DNA of 64,000 nucleotides from Rossellomorea aquimaris (GTDB lineage Bacteria; Bacillota; Bacilli; Bacillales; Bacillaceae_B): NCBI RefSeq assembly GCF_008180865.1, contig NZ_VTEX01000003.1, positions 188,501 to 252,500 of the forward strand, read 5' to 3'. Shown piece by piece: positions 1 to 7,338 of this stretch (position 1 is its first letter; each line of letters starts with the position of its first letter). The notes under the pieces were generated by a model. It saw only the letters and a program-made list of their open reading frames with translations, ran no database searches and was not told where the DNA came from. The position numbers and the translations under genes were made by a program.

Positions 1-193
1 AAACAATGCTGATTCCTATACACACTATGAGAAAAAGGATGGTTCCTATAAACAGAAAAAATTGGTTTTGAGTTTTCATTATGCGGTAACCTTTCTATCC
101 CTTATTGAAATAAGGAAAGGAAAATCTATTAAAGTTCACGTTCTTTTCTTTCATTACTATTTTAAAGAAGAATGAAACAACCGTCAATGATTT

Positions 194-208
194 TGAAAAT
201 CATTATCA
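194..208. promoter_or_regulatory. Fur box 1 upstream of the siderophore-binding protein gene
   Basis: TGAAAAT-C-ATTATCA matches the Bacillus Fur 7-1-7 consensus TGATAAT-N-ATTATCA with one mismatch. It lies just upstream of the -35 at 217. Confidence 0.75.
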
Positions 209-216
209 TTTAAGTG

Positions 217-245
217 TTGACAATGAAAACCTTCTCATCTAATAT
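217..245 (+). promoter_or_regulatory. Sigma-A promoter of the siderophore-binding protein gene
   Basis: A perfect -35 TTGACA (217-222) and -10 TAATAT (240-245) are separated by exactly 17 bases. Fur boxes lie on both sides, so repression in iron-replete cells is expected. Confidence 0.8.
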
Positions 246-257
246 AAAAGTTGTAAT

Positions 258-272
258 TGATAACCATTATCA
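258..272. promoter_or_regulatory. Fur box 2, downstream of the -10
   Basis: TGATAAC-C-ATTATCA differs from the Fur 7-1-7 consensus at one position. Its place just past the -10 would block transcription initiation. Confidence 0.85.
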
Positions 273-304
273 ACCATATATCATTTTCAGGAGGATTCAT
301 ACAT

Positions 305-1267
305 ATGAAATTAAGAAGTTTATTATCTTTATTCCTTATCGCTTCACTTCTATTCTTAGCAGCTTGCGGTAATAAAGAAGAAAAAGAAGGTTCTGCAGGG
401 AGCAATGATAAAAAAGAAGAAAGCTACACAGTGGAACATGCAATGGGTACGGCTGAAATCGAAGGAACTCCTAAGAAGGTTGTCATCCTTACAAATGAAG
501 GAACAGAGGCTCTTCTCTCAATGGGCGTAACCCCTGTTGGTGCTGTACAATCCTGGACAGGTGATCCTTGGTACGATCATATTGCCGACGATATGAAAGA
601 TGTTGAAGTGGTCGGAACTGAAAGCGAATTAAACATGGAAGCCATAGCAAAGCTTCAACCGGATCTTATTATCGGGAACAAAATGCGTCAAGAAGAGCAA
701 TACAATCAGCTGAAAGACATCGCTCCAACGGTGATGGCAGAAACATTACGCGGTAACTGGAAAGAGAACTTTGAATTATACGCTAAAGCAGTAAACAAAG
801 AAGAAAAAGGTCAAGAAGTACTAGCCGAGTATGACCAGCGAATTGAAGATCTTAAAGGTAAACTTGGAGACAAGCTGAATCAGAAAGTTTCTATGGTCCG
901 CTTTTTAGCAGGTGACGTACGTATCTACCATAAAGATTCATTCTCAGGTGTGATCCTGGATCAATTAGGATTTGCCCGTCCTGAAGGTCAGGATGTTGAT
1001 GACTTTGCTGAAAAAGGTGTGACAAAAGAGCGCATCCCGGCAATGGATGGAGATGTATTATTCTACTTCACATATGAAACGGGTGATGGAGAAGCGAACA
1101 AGCTAGCTGAAGAGTGGCTGAACGATCCTCTATTCCAAAACCTTGAAGTAGCAAAACAAGACAAGGTATACGAGGTAAGTGATGCGATTTGGAACACTGC
1201 AGGTGGAGTCGTGGCAGCAAATGCAATGCTTGATGATATCGAGAAGTTTTTCCTGGAGCAGGAATAA
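305..1267 (+). CDS. Iron-siderophore ABC transporter substrate-binding lipoprotein (YfiY-like)
   Basis: This 320-residue lipoprotein captures ferric siderophore outside the membrane and hands it to an ABC permease. The N-terminus is a lipoprotein signal with lipobox LAAC (Cys21), followed by a charged linker and a type III periplasmic-binding fold (TPKKVVILTNEGTEALLSMG; GDPWYDHI; PDLIIGNK). The start at 305 is chosen because AGGAGG (289-294) lies 10 bases before it; an in-frame TTG at 257 lies inside a Fur box. The closest B. subtilis relative I recognise is YfiY, which binds schizokinen/arthrobactin; that fits the schizokinen-type operon at 43.5-51.9 kb. No permease or ATPase partner is in the window. 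Two Fur boxes control it. Family assignment is firm; the ligand is inferred. Confidence 0.9.
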   Translation: MKLRSLLSLFLIASLLFLAACGNKEEKEGSAGSNDKKEESYTVEHAMGTAEIEGTPKKVVILTNEGTEALLSMGVTPVGAVQSWTGDPWYDHIADDMKDVEVVGTESELNMEAIAKLQPDLIIGNKMRQEEQYNQLKDIAPTVMAETLRGNWKENFELYAKAVNKEEKGQEVLAEYDQRIEDLKGKLGDKLNQKVSMVRFLAGDVRIYHKDSFSGVILDQLGFARPEGQDVDDFAEKGVTKERIPAMDGDVLFYFTYETGDGEANKLAEEWLNDPLFQNLEVAKQDKVYEVSDAIWNTAGGVVAANAMLDDIEKFFLEQE

Positions 1268-1274
1268 CCAAATG

Positions 1275-1311
1275 AGACTGGATAAGGGATCTCCCTCGTC
1301 CAGTCTTTTTT
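1275..1311 (+). terminator. Rho-independent terminator
   Basis: An 8-bp stem AGACTGGA/TCCAGTCT is followed by a run of T, directly after the binding-protein gene. Confidence 0.8.
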
Positions 1312-1404
1312 ATTTCATTCATAACCCAAATTGATTCACTTCTAACTTATCCCCTTTTATCATTCAATAGATCTTAACGTTTTTTCCCACTTCCCCCATC
1401 AAAT

Positions 1405-1434
1405 TTCATAATTCTCCTATTTTCGGAAATACTA
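1405..1434 (+). promoter_or_regulatory. Candidate sigma-G promoter of the ger operon
   Basis: TTCATA (1405-1410), 17 bases, then AATACTA (1428-1434) resembles the forespore sigma-G pattern TGAATA-N17/18-CATACTA, with a strong -10. It lies 35 bases before the first ger gene, where forespore expression is expected. Confidence 0.45.
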
Positions 1435-1469
1435 CAGTATAGACCATACATCGAACATGAGGGATTAGT

Positions 1470-2975
1470 ATGTTTCCATTCTTTAGAAATAAGAAAAACA
1501 CCGATAACACGAAGAATAAACAGACCTATGAAAGCTTTAAGCAGGAAGCTGAAAAATCGGCTGACTATAAACAAGCCTTTTATCAGAACCCTCATACAGG
1601 GGCCAAATTCAGTCTGCATTTCATTACCACCCTGATTGATGGGAAGATTCTGCAGGAGGATGTTCTTCCCTCCTTACTTTCAAAAGATTTTCATTCATTT
1701 GATGACTTAAAGACGTTAGTTCCTGTCCTGGATATAGAAGTATCCAAGGATGAAGCTCAAATTGAACAAAAACTTTTTAATGGATATACCTTGTTAACGA
1801 TGGATGCCTCTAATCGGAAATTCGCCTTCATCGCTACGAAGAATGAAATGGGAAGAAAGGTTTCCCAACCGGAAGTGGAATTCAGTGTGGTTGGTCCGAA
1901 AGAGGCCTTTGTGGAATCTCTCAGTGACAACCTTAATCTGCTCCGAAAACGTCTTCCTATTAAAGAGCTATTAGTAGAAGAATTCAACCTCGGAAAACTG
2001 ACTCACACGAGAGTCGCTTTAGTCTATCTTGATGGTTTAGTGGATGAAGCCAATGTGAATACGATGCGTCAACGTTTACGAGCCGTGGATTTTGATCAAA
2101 TCATGGACAGTTCATTTATTGAACAGCTCATTGCCGATAATAGCAATTCCCCTTTCCCCCAGCTATTGGATTCAGAACGACCCGATCGTGTCGCTTCTGT
2201 ACTGGTGGAAGGAAAAGTAGCGGTTATGGTAGACGGGTCTCCTCATGCCTTGATTGGACCCACGACCCTTGTCGAGTTCTTTAATGCATATGAGGATTAT
2301 TTCTTAAATTTCTCGATCGCCTCATTCCTCCGTCTAGTGCGGGTTTTCGCAGTAGGGTTTTCGATTTTGATTACACCGATTTACGTTGCTGCACTGACGT
2401 ATCATTATGAACTCATTCCAAAGGATTTAATGGCCACCCTTGTAACATCGAGACAAGAAATTCCTTTGCCTCCTATATTAGAGGCGTTATTTCTCGAATT
2501 AACGATTGAATTACTGCGTGAGGCAGGAGCACGCCTTCCGACCAAAGTTGGTCAAACCATCGGTATCGTTGGAGGGATCGTAATCGGGACCGCATCCGTA
2601 GAGGCGGGGATTACGAGTAATGTATTGCTCATTTTAGTTGCCCTTGCTGCGCTTGCTTCCTTTACGACTCCCGTGTACCGAATGGGTAATACTATTCGTT
2701 TGCTCCGATTCCCTTTCTTGTTGTTCGCACAACTATGGGGATTATTAGGAATCGTCTTCTGTTTCTGTTTACTTATGGGGCATTTATTACAATTAACCTC
2801 ACTGGGAAGACCGTTCCTGGAGCCGCTCTATCCACCGAGAATGAAGGACCTGAAAGACGCTCTGATTCGGTTCCCATTTAATAAACAAGCTGGACGTCCA
2901 GAATATTTAAGAACGAAAAAACCTTACCGGTTCCGCCCATCTGAAGGAAAGAAAAAGCTGGATATAGATGAATAA
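1470..2975 (+). CDS. Spore germination protein, GerA family (A subunit)
   Basis: A 501-residue A subunit of a nutrient germinant receptor in the inner spore membrane. Residues ~1-270 form the soluble domain (NLLRKRLPIKEL; VALVYLDGLVDEANV), and the C-terminal ~180 residues hold several membrane helices with the family signature around REAGARLPTKVGQTIGIVGG. The length is typical. The start follows a weak GAGGG site at ~1459. It is the first gene of a three-gene A-B-C operon: 17 bases separate it from the B subunit, and the C subunit overlaps B. A candidate sigma-G promoter precedes it. Which germinant is sensed (GerA-, GerB- or GerK-like specificity) cannot be read from the sequence. Confidence 0.95.
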   Translation: MFPFFRNKKNTDNTKNKQTYESFKQEAEKSADYKQAFYQNPHTGAKFSLHFITTLIDGKILQEDVLPSLLSKDFHSFDDLKTLVPVLDIEVSKDEAQIEQKLFNGYTLLTMDASNRKFAFIATKNEMGRKVSQPEVEFSVVGPKEAFVESLSDNLNLLRKRLPIKELLVEEFNLGKLTHTRVALVYLDGLVDEANVNTMRQRLRAVDFDQIMDSSFIEQLIADNSNSPFPQLLDSERPDRVASVLVEGKVAVMVDGSPHALIGPTTLVEFFNAYEDYFLNFSIASFLRLVRVFAVGFSILITPIYVAALTYHYELIPKDLMATLVTSRQEIPLPPILEALFLELTIELLREAGARLPTKVGQTIGIVGGIVIGTASVEAGITSNVLLILVALAALASFTTPVYRMGNTIRLLRFPFLLFAQLWGLLGIVFCFCLLMGHLLQLTSLGRPFLEPLYPPRMKDLKDALIRFPFNKQAGRPEYLRTKKPYRFRPSEGKKKLDIDE

Positions 2976-2992
2976 AGGTCGGAGGTGATCAG

Positions 2993-4081
2993 ATGCTAAC
3001 CATTCCAGATAGAAGAAAAATATCCCCATTCCTTGTTTTCTTTCTTATACATTCGATTCAAGTCGGGGCAGGTGTTCTGGGGTTCCAACGAATCATTTCA
3101 ATGAATGCGGGGTATGATGGTTGGATTTCTGTCATCCTGGCAGGTATTTTTACTCATATCCTCATGTTCATTATGTACTTAATTTTAGAAAAATCCGGAG
3201 GGGACCTTGTATCTGCTCATACCTTGGCTTTTGGAAAATGGGTCGGGAATATATTCAACTTATTATTTTCCCTTTATTTTAGTTTGCTCGTGATAACGAT
3301 TATGAGGACGTATATCGAGGTATTGCAAGTATGGATGTATCCCCGATTAAGTACGTTTATGTTTGCGTTGTTCTTCTTAATCCTCGTCTACTATATTGTG
3401 AATGGAGGAGTCCGCACCATTGCAGGTACAGCTTTTTTTGGAACTGTACTACCCAGTTATCTGCTCTTAACCTTTGCGTTTACATTTAATTACGCAGATT
3501 TCCGAAACATTTTACCGGTATTTGATCACTCTATCAAAGACATCTTAATTTCCACTAAAAATATGTCACTTACTTACCTGGGATACGAAGCCATACTGAT
3601 GCTCTATCCCTATCTTAAAGATGCGAAAAAGTCTCAGAAATATGCTCATTGGGGGCTTTTTACAACTACCATCATTTACACCTTGATTGCCATCATTTCG
3701 TTTGCTTTTTTCAGTCAAAAGCAATTAGAAAAAACTGTTTGGGCCACCCTTTCCATGTGGAAAATCGTCGAAATGCCCTTTGTTGAACGTTTTGAATATA
3801 TCGGAATCGCTAATTGGTGCTTAGTGATTCTGCCCAACGTGTGTATCTCTCTCTGGTGTGCCAGCAGGACCATAAAGCGAATGACACCCTTAAGACATCG
3901 TCATGCCTTAATCATCATTTGTATTCTCTGTTTGTGCACATTAACTTTTATCACTGACCGAAAACAGGTAAATTTCTTGAACACAATTTCAGGACAAATC
4001 GGTTTTTATTTCAACTTTTTTTACATACCTGCCCTCTTGGTACTGGTGACTATCATGAAGAAGGTGAGACAAAAAAAATGA
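2993..4081 (+). CDS. Spore germination permease, GerB family (B subunit)
   Basis: A 362-residue integral membrane protein of the amino acid/polyamine/organocation superfamily, with about ten predicted helices, forming the likely germinant-binding B subunit. The N-terminus (ISPFLVFFLIHSIQVGAGVLGF) and the motif SLTYLGYEAILMLYPYL are typical of GerAB/GerKB. The start has a strong site, GGAGGTGATCAG, just upstream. Its last codons overlap the next gene by four bases (ATGA), indicating translational coupling with the C subunit. Confidence 0.95.
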   Translation: MLTIPDRRKISPFLVFFLIHSIQVGAGVLGFQRIISMNAGYDGWISVILAGIFTHILMFIMYLILEKSGGDLVSAHTLAFGKWVGNIFNLLFSLYFSLLVITIMRTYIEVLQVWMYPRLSTFMFALFFLILVYYIVNGGVRTIAGTAFFGTVLPSYLLLTFAFTFNYADFRNILPVFDHSIKDILISTKNMSLTYLGYEAILMLYPYLKDAKKSQKYAHWGLFTTTIIYTLIAIISFAFFSQKQLEKTVWATLSMWKIVEMPFVERFEYIGIANWCLVILPNVCISLWCASRTIKRMTPLRHRHALIIICILCLCTLTFITDRKQVNFLNTISGQIGFYFNFFYIPALLVLVTIMKKVRQKK

Positions 4082-5169
4082 AAAAATTCTTGATCCTCTT
4101 CCTTTGTTCATTGTTCCTCACAGGATGCGTAGAGAAGGAAATTCTTGACGATTTATATGTTGAAACGGCAAAGGCCTATGATTATGTGGGAGAGAATAAA
4201 ATTAGAGGGACAGCTCTGTTCCCCATTTATTTATCCGATAAATCCATCCAAAACGGCACGCTGTCCGCTGAAGCATCTTCCACACGGGAAGTGCTGGAGA
4301 AACTAGAAAGAAGGGCGCAGCAGCCCCTTGTAAGAGGAAGCTTGGATGTTGTGTTGATAGGAGAAAAACTGGCAAAGAAAGGAATCATCGATATCGGCGA
4401 TTCTCTCCAAAGAGACGCCAGTATTGGCGCAAGGCTATATGTGACGATAGTAGATGGAGACGCAGGTGAACTGATCAAAGGGAATTATGGGTTAAGGGGC
4501 AATGGAACGTATATTTCTAACCTGATTACACACAACATTAAACGAAGAGAGTTACCGGAAACGAATCTACATTTATTTCTATTTAATTATTTCCAAGAAG
4601 GACAAACAGCCTATCTTCCTATACTGAAGCAGCTCTCTAATGAAAGTATAGCGATTACAGGTGTTGCCCTCTTCGATAAAGACAAAATGGTCAAAAAGAT
4701 CCCTGCTGAAGATATGTTTTTCTTTAAAATATTAGTGGATAAACTTGCTGAAGGAAGCCATGTCATCAAAATGGGGAAAAAGCCTGGCGCTGCAGAAGAA
4801 ACGGTTGAGGCTTCCGTAACGAGTCTGATTTCAAAGCACAAAATTATCATAAAACATAAAGCTGATCCTGTTGAAGTGACAATGAGAATCAAGGTCAGGG
4901 GAATTGTCAGAGAGTATACCGGAAAAAAATTGACACCTGATAAAGTCGGAGAAGTTGAGAAAAAAATGGAAAAAGATATAGAAGAAAAATGCTTAACCAT
5001 GCTGAAGGAATTTCAGGAATTAGGCATCGACCCTGTCGGCATCGGTCAAAATCAAAAACATGGGGTACGTGGGTTTGATATTAAAGAATGGAAAGAAAGC
5101 ATTTATCCCCGTGTAAAATTCAATGTGGACGCAAAGGTTCAAATCTTAGAAGCAGGTACGGTAGAATAG
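4078..5169 (+). CDS. Spore germination lipoprotein, Ger(x)C family (C subunit)
   Basis: A 363-residue lipoprotein that completes the germinant receptor at the inner spore membrane. The signal peptide ends in lipobox LTGC (Cys17). The mature part carries family features: an N-terminal Ger(x)C region (DDLYVETAKAYDY) and a C-terminal domain with IKEWKESIYPRVKFNVDAKVQI. The start overlaps the permease stop as ATGA. Length is normal and no defects are seen, so the whole receptor appears intact. Confidence 0.95.
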   Translation: MKKFLILFLCSLFLTGCVEKEILDDLYVETAKAYDYVGENKIRGTALFPIYLSDKSIQNGTLSAEASSTREVLEKLERRAQQPLVRGSLDVVLIGEKLAKKGIIDIGDSLQRDASIGARLYVTIVDGDAGELIKGNYGLRGNGTYISNLITHNIKRRELPETNLHLFLFNYFQEGQTAYLPILKQLSNESIAITGVALFDKDKMVKKIPAEDMFFFKILVDKLAEGSHVIKMGKKPGAAEETVEASVTSLISKHKIIIKHKADPVEVTMRIKVRGIVREYTGKKLTPDKVGEVEKKMEKDIEEKCLTMLKEFQELGIDPVGIGQNQKHGVRGFDIKEWKESIYPRVKFNVDAKVQILEAGTVE

Positions 5170-5178
5170 TATCCATAA

Positions 5179-5209
5179 AGAAAGGCTCCTTATTATTAGG
5201 AGCCTTTCT
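5179..5209. terminator. Bidirectional terminator between ger operon and convergent dehydrogenase
   Basis: An 11-bp stem AGAAAGGCTCC/GGAGCCTTTCT lies between two convergent genes, with T-rich bases on both exits. Confidence 0.7.
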
Positions 5210-5212
5210 ACA

Positions 5213-6253
5213 CTATTTCAGTGGAATAACACGTTTGCTCTCTGCACTTTCTTTACAAGCTTCAATGATTTTGATCACCTGTAAAGCATCCTCCGGTTTC
5301 ACGGCAAGAGGGATGTTTTCTCTTAAGGTTCCGTATATCCCCAGATAGAATTGAGTATAATCCCCCTTTTCAGAAGGAATGACTTCTGAGGTCACTTCTT
5401 CACCAGATAGTGTTGTAAGAATACCCCAGTTTTCCTCGTCTTCCATTCCCCACTCTTCACCAAGAGGATTTTTCCCTGCTTTTAAATCATCTTCCTGACG
5501 ATCCATTCCGTGCTTCACATAGCTACCCTGTAATCCATGAACCTGATAGCGTGGTCCGGGATCAAGGACTATAGAACGGGAGTATAATTGTACTCTCAAT
5601 ACGTCATACCCGAGGGTAATGTGGAAATAGTCTTCCGCTTTCTCCGGATTTCGCTGCGGGAACACATCTGCCTGCACCCATTTTGGTGTTCCAAACAGTG
5701 TGAGTGCTTGATCAAGGAGGTGAGAACCCAAATCATATAAAACGCCGGCTCCCTCAATTTTATTTTCTTTCCAACGATCTTTAATAATCGGACGGAAACG
5801 GTCGAAGTGGGCTTCATATGTATAGACTTGTCCTAAAGCATCTTCTGTAAGTAATTTTTGGATGGTTAAAAAGTCGGCATCCCAACGGCGGTTATGGAAT
5901 ACGGAAAGATGCAAGCCTCTCTCTTTGGCTAAAGCTAACAGTTCTTCCCCTTCCACACTATTCGTCACAAATGGCTTCTCTACCACTACATGTTTATCAG
6001 CAAGTAATGACTGCTTAATCATTCTGTAGTGAAGATGGTTTGGCGTTGTGATCACAACTAATTCAATGTCTTGTTGAAGTAAATCCTCAAGGGATGAAAC
6101 CACAGTCGTACCCTCAATGTCCTTCAGCACTTTCTCTTCATCAGAAGAAAGCACCGCTTCGATATGAAATTCCTCCAAGCGGGAAAGTAACGGGCGATGA
6201 AAGCTTTGTCCTGAAAAACCGTATCCTACTAATCCAACGTTAATCGGTTGCAT
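5213..6253 (-). CDS. Gfo/Idh/MocA family oxidoreductase (IolW/YvaA-like)
   Basis: A 346-residue NAD(P)-dependent dehydrogenase. The Rossmann fold starts at the N-terminus (VGLVGYGFSGQSFHRPLL), followed by the family signature VVVEKPFV near residue 93 and the segment HNRRWDADFLTIQKLL. This strongly resembles B. subtilis YvaA/IolW, an NADPH-dependent scyllo-inositol dehydrogenase. The start is set at 6253 because AAAGGTG lies seven bases ahead; an upstream in-frame GTG sits within that ribosome site. It appears monocistronic, with the shared terminator at 5179-5209. The family is sure; the inositol substrate is inferred. Confidence 0.88.
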   Translation of the reverse strand: MQPINVGLVGYGFSGQSFHRPLLSRLEEFHIEAVLSSDEEKVLKDIEGTTVVSSLEDLLQQDIELVVITTPNHLHYRMIKQSLLADKHVVVEKPFVTNSVEGEELLALAKERGLHLSVFHNRRWDADFLTIQKLLTEDALGQVYTYEAHFDRFRPIIKDRWKENKIEGAGVLYDLGSHLLDQALTLFGTPKWVQADVFPQRNPEKAEDYFHITLGYDVLRVQLYSRSIVLDPGPRYQVHGLQGSYVKHGMDRQEDDLKAGKNPLGEEWGMEDEENWGILTTLSGEEVTSEVIPSEKGDYTQFYLGIYGTLRENIPLAVKPEDALQVIKIIEACKESAESKRVIPLK

Positions 6254-6406
6254 AAATGTCACCTTTTTCTTTCAAAATGTATTCCCATATTATCATGTAC
6301 AAGTTCAGACGAAAAATGATTCGTTTTACAATTGATCGATTGTTTGTATAAAATAATGAAAGGCTCTTTTCGCAAAGTTTGTAGTTATCTTAAGGGAGAA
6401 AGTAGT

Positions 6407-6602
6407 AGTTGATTTCCGCTCCAGGATGCTCGCTTTCCGCGGGGCTGGCGGTGAGCCTCCTCGGCTTTGCCTCCGGGGTCTCACCTGTCCAGCTACAAGG
6501 CTTAGGGGCTCGAGGTCATAAGCCCCTGGGCAAAGCCCCTCCGCTTTTCGTACAGTCCAGCTATTCCCGCAGGAGTCGAGCATCCTTCCGCTCCAATCAA
6601 CT
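6407..6602. repeat. Interspersed hairpin repeat, copy A
   Basis: A ~196-bp GC-rich element in an AT-rich spacer. Its ends are inverted: AGTTGATT at 6407 faces AATCAACT ending at 6602, GGATGCTCG (6424-6432) faces CGAGCATCC (6577-6585), and CCGCGGG faces CCCGCAGG. Blocks such as CTTTCCGCGGG, GAGCCTCCTCGGC, CCCGCAGGAGTC and CTCCAATCAACT recur in copy B at 62 kb. It encodes nothing credible and probably folds as a long RNA or DNA hairpin. Confidence 0.75.
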
Positions 6603-6769
6603 TACTGAGCATAAAACCTTATTAGTGAGAGAGAAAAACAAGAATTTTAGCGAACAACCTAATTTAAGGTAAGAAAAGTTAGTTCTCCTATTAAGGAAGA
6701 AGAATTCTGTTTTCTAGTTACATTGTTTTTCTTGCACACCTTAAGCTCTGTCACGAAAAATCTTTTAAA

Positions 6770-6889
6770 GATGGTGAGGGGAACTGCGTAGACCCCTGCG
6801 GAAGTACAGTCGTGCCGAGACCCCGTTCGGCTAAGCTGAGGAGCCTCGGCCGAACGCTAGCTGCAAGCGGAGCAGTTCCCCTCACCATC
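6770..6889. repeat. Long hairpin repeat, copy C
   Basis: A 120-bp element with perfect 18-bp inverted ends: GATGGTGAGGGGAACTGC (6770-6787) and its exact reverse complement at 6872-6889. An inner 7-bp stem GTTCGGC/GCCGAAC lies at 6825-6831 and 6849-6855. Read on the minus strand, its core (GAGGCTCCTC...GGGGTCTCGGC) matches the core of copy A, so it seems to be an inverted, shorter relative. It ends 72 bases before the thioredoxin start. Confidence 0.75.
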
Positions 6890-6961
6890 CAGCACATACT
6901 AATTGCAGAGCTCACAACAATCTTTACGAAATGATCCTAATGAAAGAAGGAGGTTAACAAC

Positions 6962-7276
6962 ATGCAAGCAATCAAAAACAAAGAAACCTTTGAAGATTTA
7001 ATTACTTCGGCAGAGCCTGTGATCGTGAAATTCCACGCTGACTGGTGTCCTGACTGCCGTCGTATGGATATGTTCATTGATGAGATCATGGAAGAGTTCA
7101 GTCAATTTAAATGGTACGACATCAATAAAGACGAATTCCCTGAAATCGCAGAAAAATATGACGTCATGGGCATCCCAAGCCTGCTTGTCTACAAAAACGG
7201 CGAAAAAATCGCGCACCTGCACAGTGCCAACGCCAAAACACCAGAACAAGTAACAGAATTCCTCGGCGCACTATAA
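6962..7276 (+). CDS. Thioredoxin family protein
   Basis: A 104-residue single-domain thioredoxin. The redox motif is WCPDC (Cys29, Cys32) followed by RRMD, with the conserved cis-proline segment MGIPSLLVYKNG near residue 78. The start follows AAGGAGG at good spacing. WCPDC differs from the WCGPC of housekeeping TrxA, so the redox potential or partner is likely different. It stands alone between repeat C and a hairpin at 7282-7315. Confidence 0.92.
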   Translation: MQAIKNKETFEDLITSAEPVIVKFHADWCPDCRRMDMFIDEIMEEFSQFKWYDINKDEFPEIAEKYDVMGIPSLLVYKNGEKIAHLHSANAKTPEQVTEFLGAL

Positions 7277-7281
7277 TCCAT

Positions 7282-7315
7282 AGGTCCGTCCCCATTTATG
7301 CAGAGGGACGGACCT
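7282..7315. terminator. Hairpin with GGGACGGACC arms
   Basis: A perfect 11-bp stem AGGTCCGTCCC/GGGACGGACCT lies between the convergent thioredoxin and hydrolase genes. There is no T-run, so termination is uncertain. The arm motif recurs at 24365, 30782 and 33845. Confidence 0.5.
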
Positions 7316-7338
7316 TGCACTTAAGTCACCTCACACCA

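Larger units (their letters stand above)
1..304. other. Window edge and leader of the siderophore-binding protein gene
   Basis: The first 175 bases hold a + strand frame open from base 2 to a TGA at 173-175, entering from outside the window. It could be the 3' end of a truncated neighbour, but its composition is not convincing and I do not call it a gene. A short hairpin lies near 98-113. The remaining bases carry the promoter and Fur boxes of the next gene. Confidence 0.3.
6254..6961. other. 708-base gene-free region holding two hairpin repeats
   Basis: No credible gene was found. The stretch contains repeat A (6407-6602) and repeat C (6770-6889), detailed separately, plus the ribosome site of the thioredoxin gene. 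Frames open across it are GC-rich by-products of the repeats. Confidence 0.75.

Noticed and set aside
2-175. Frame entering from the window edge
   Set aside because: No recognisable domain and only 58 codons; cannot be judged without upstream sequence.
6409-6672. 87-residue frame in hairpin repeat A, and similar frames in copy B (61940-62298)
   Set aside because: The composition comes from the GC-rich repeat, and frames exist on both strands without ribosome sites.
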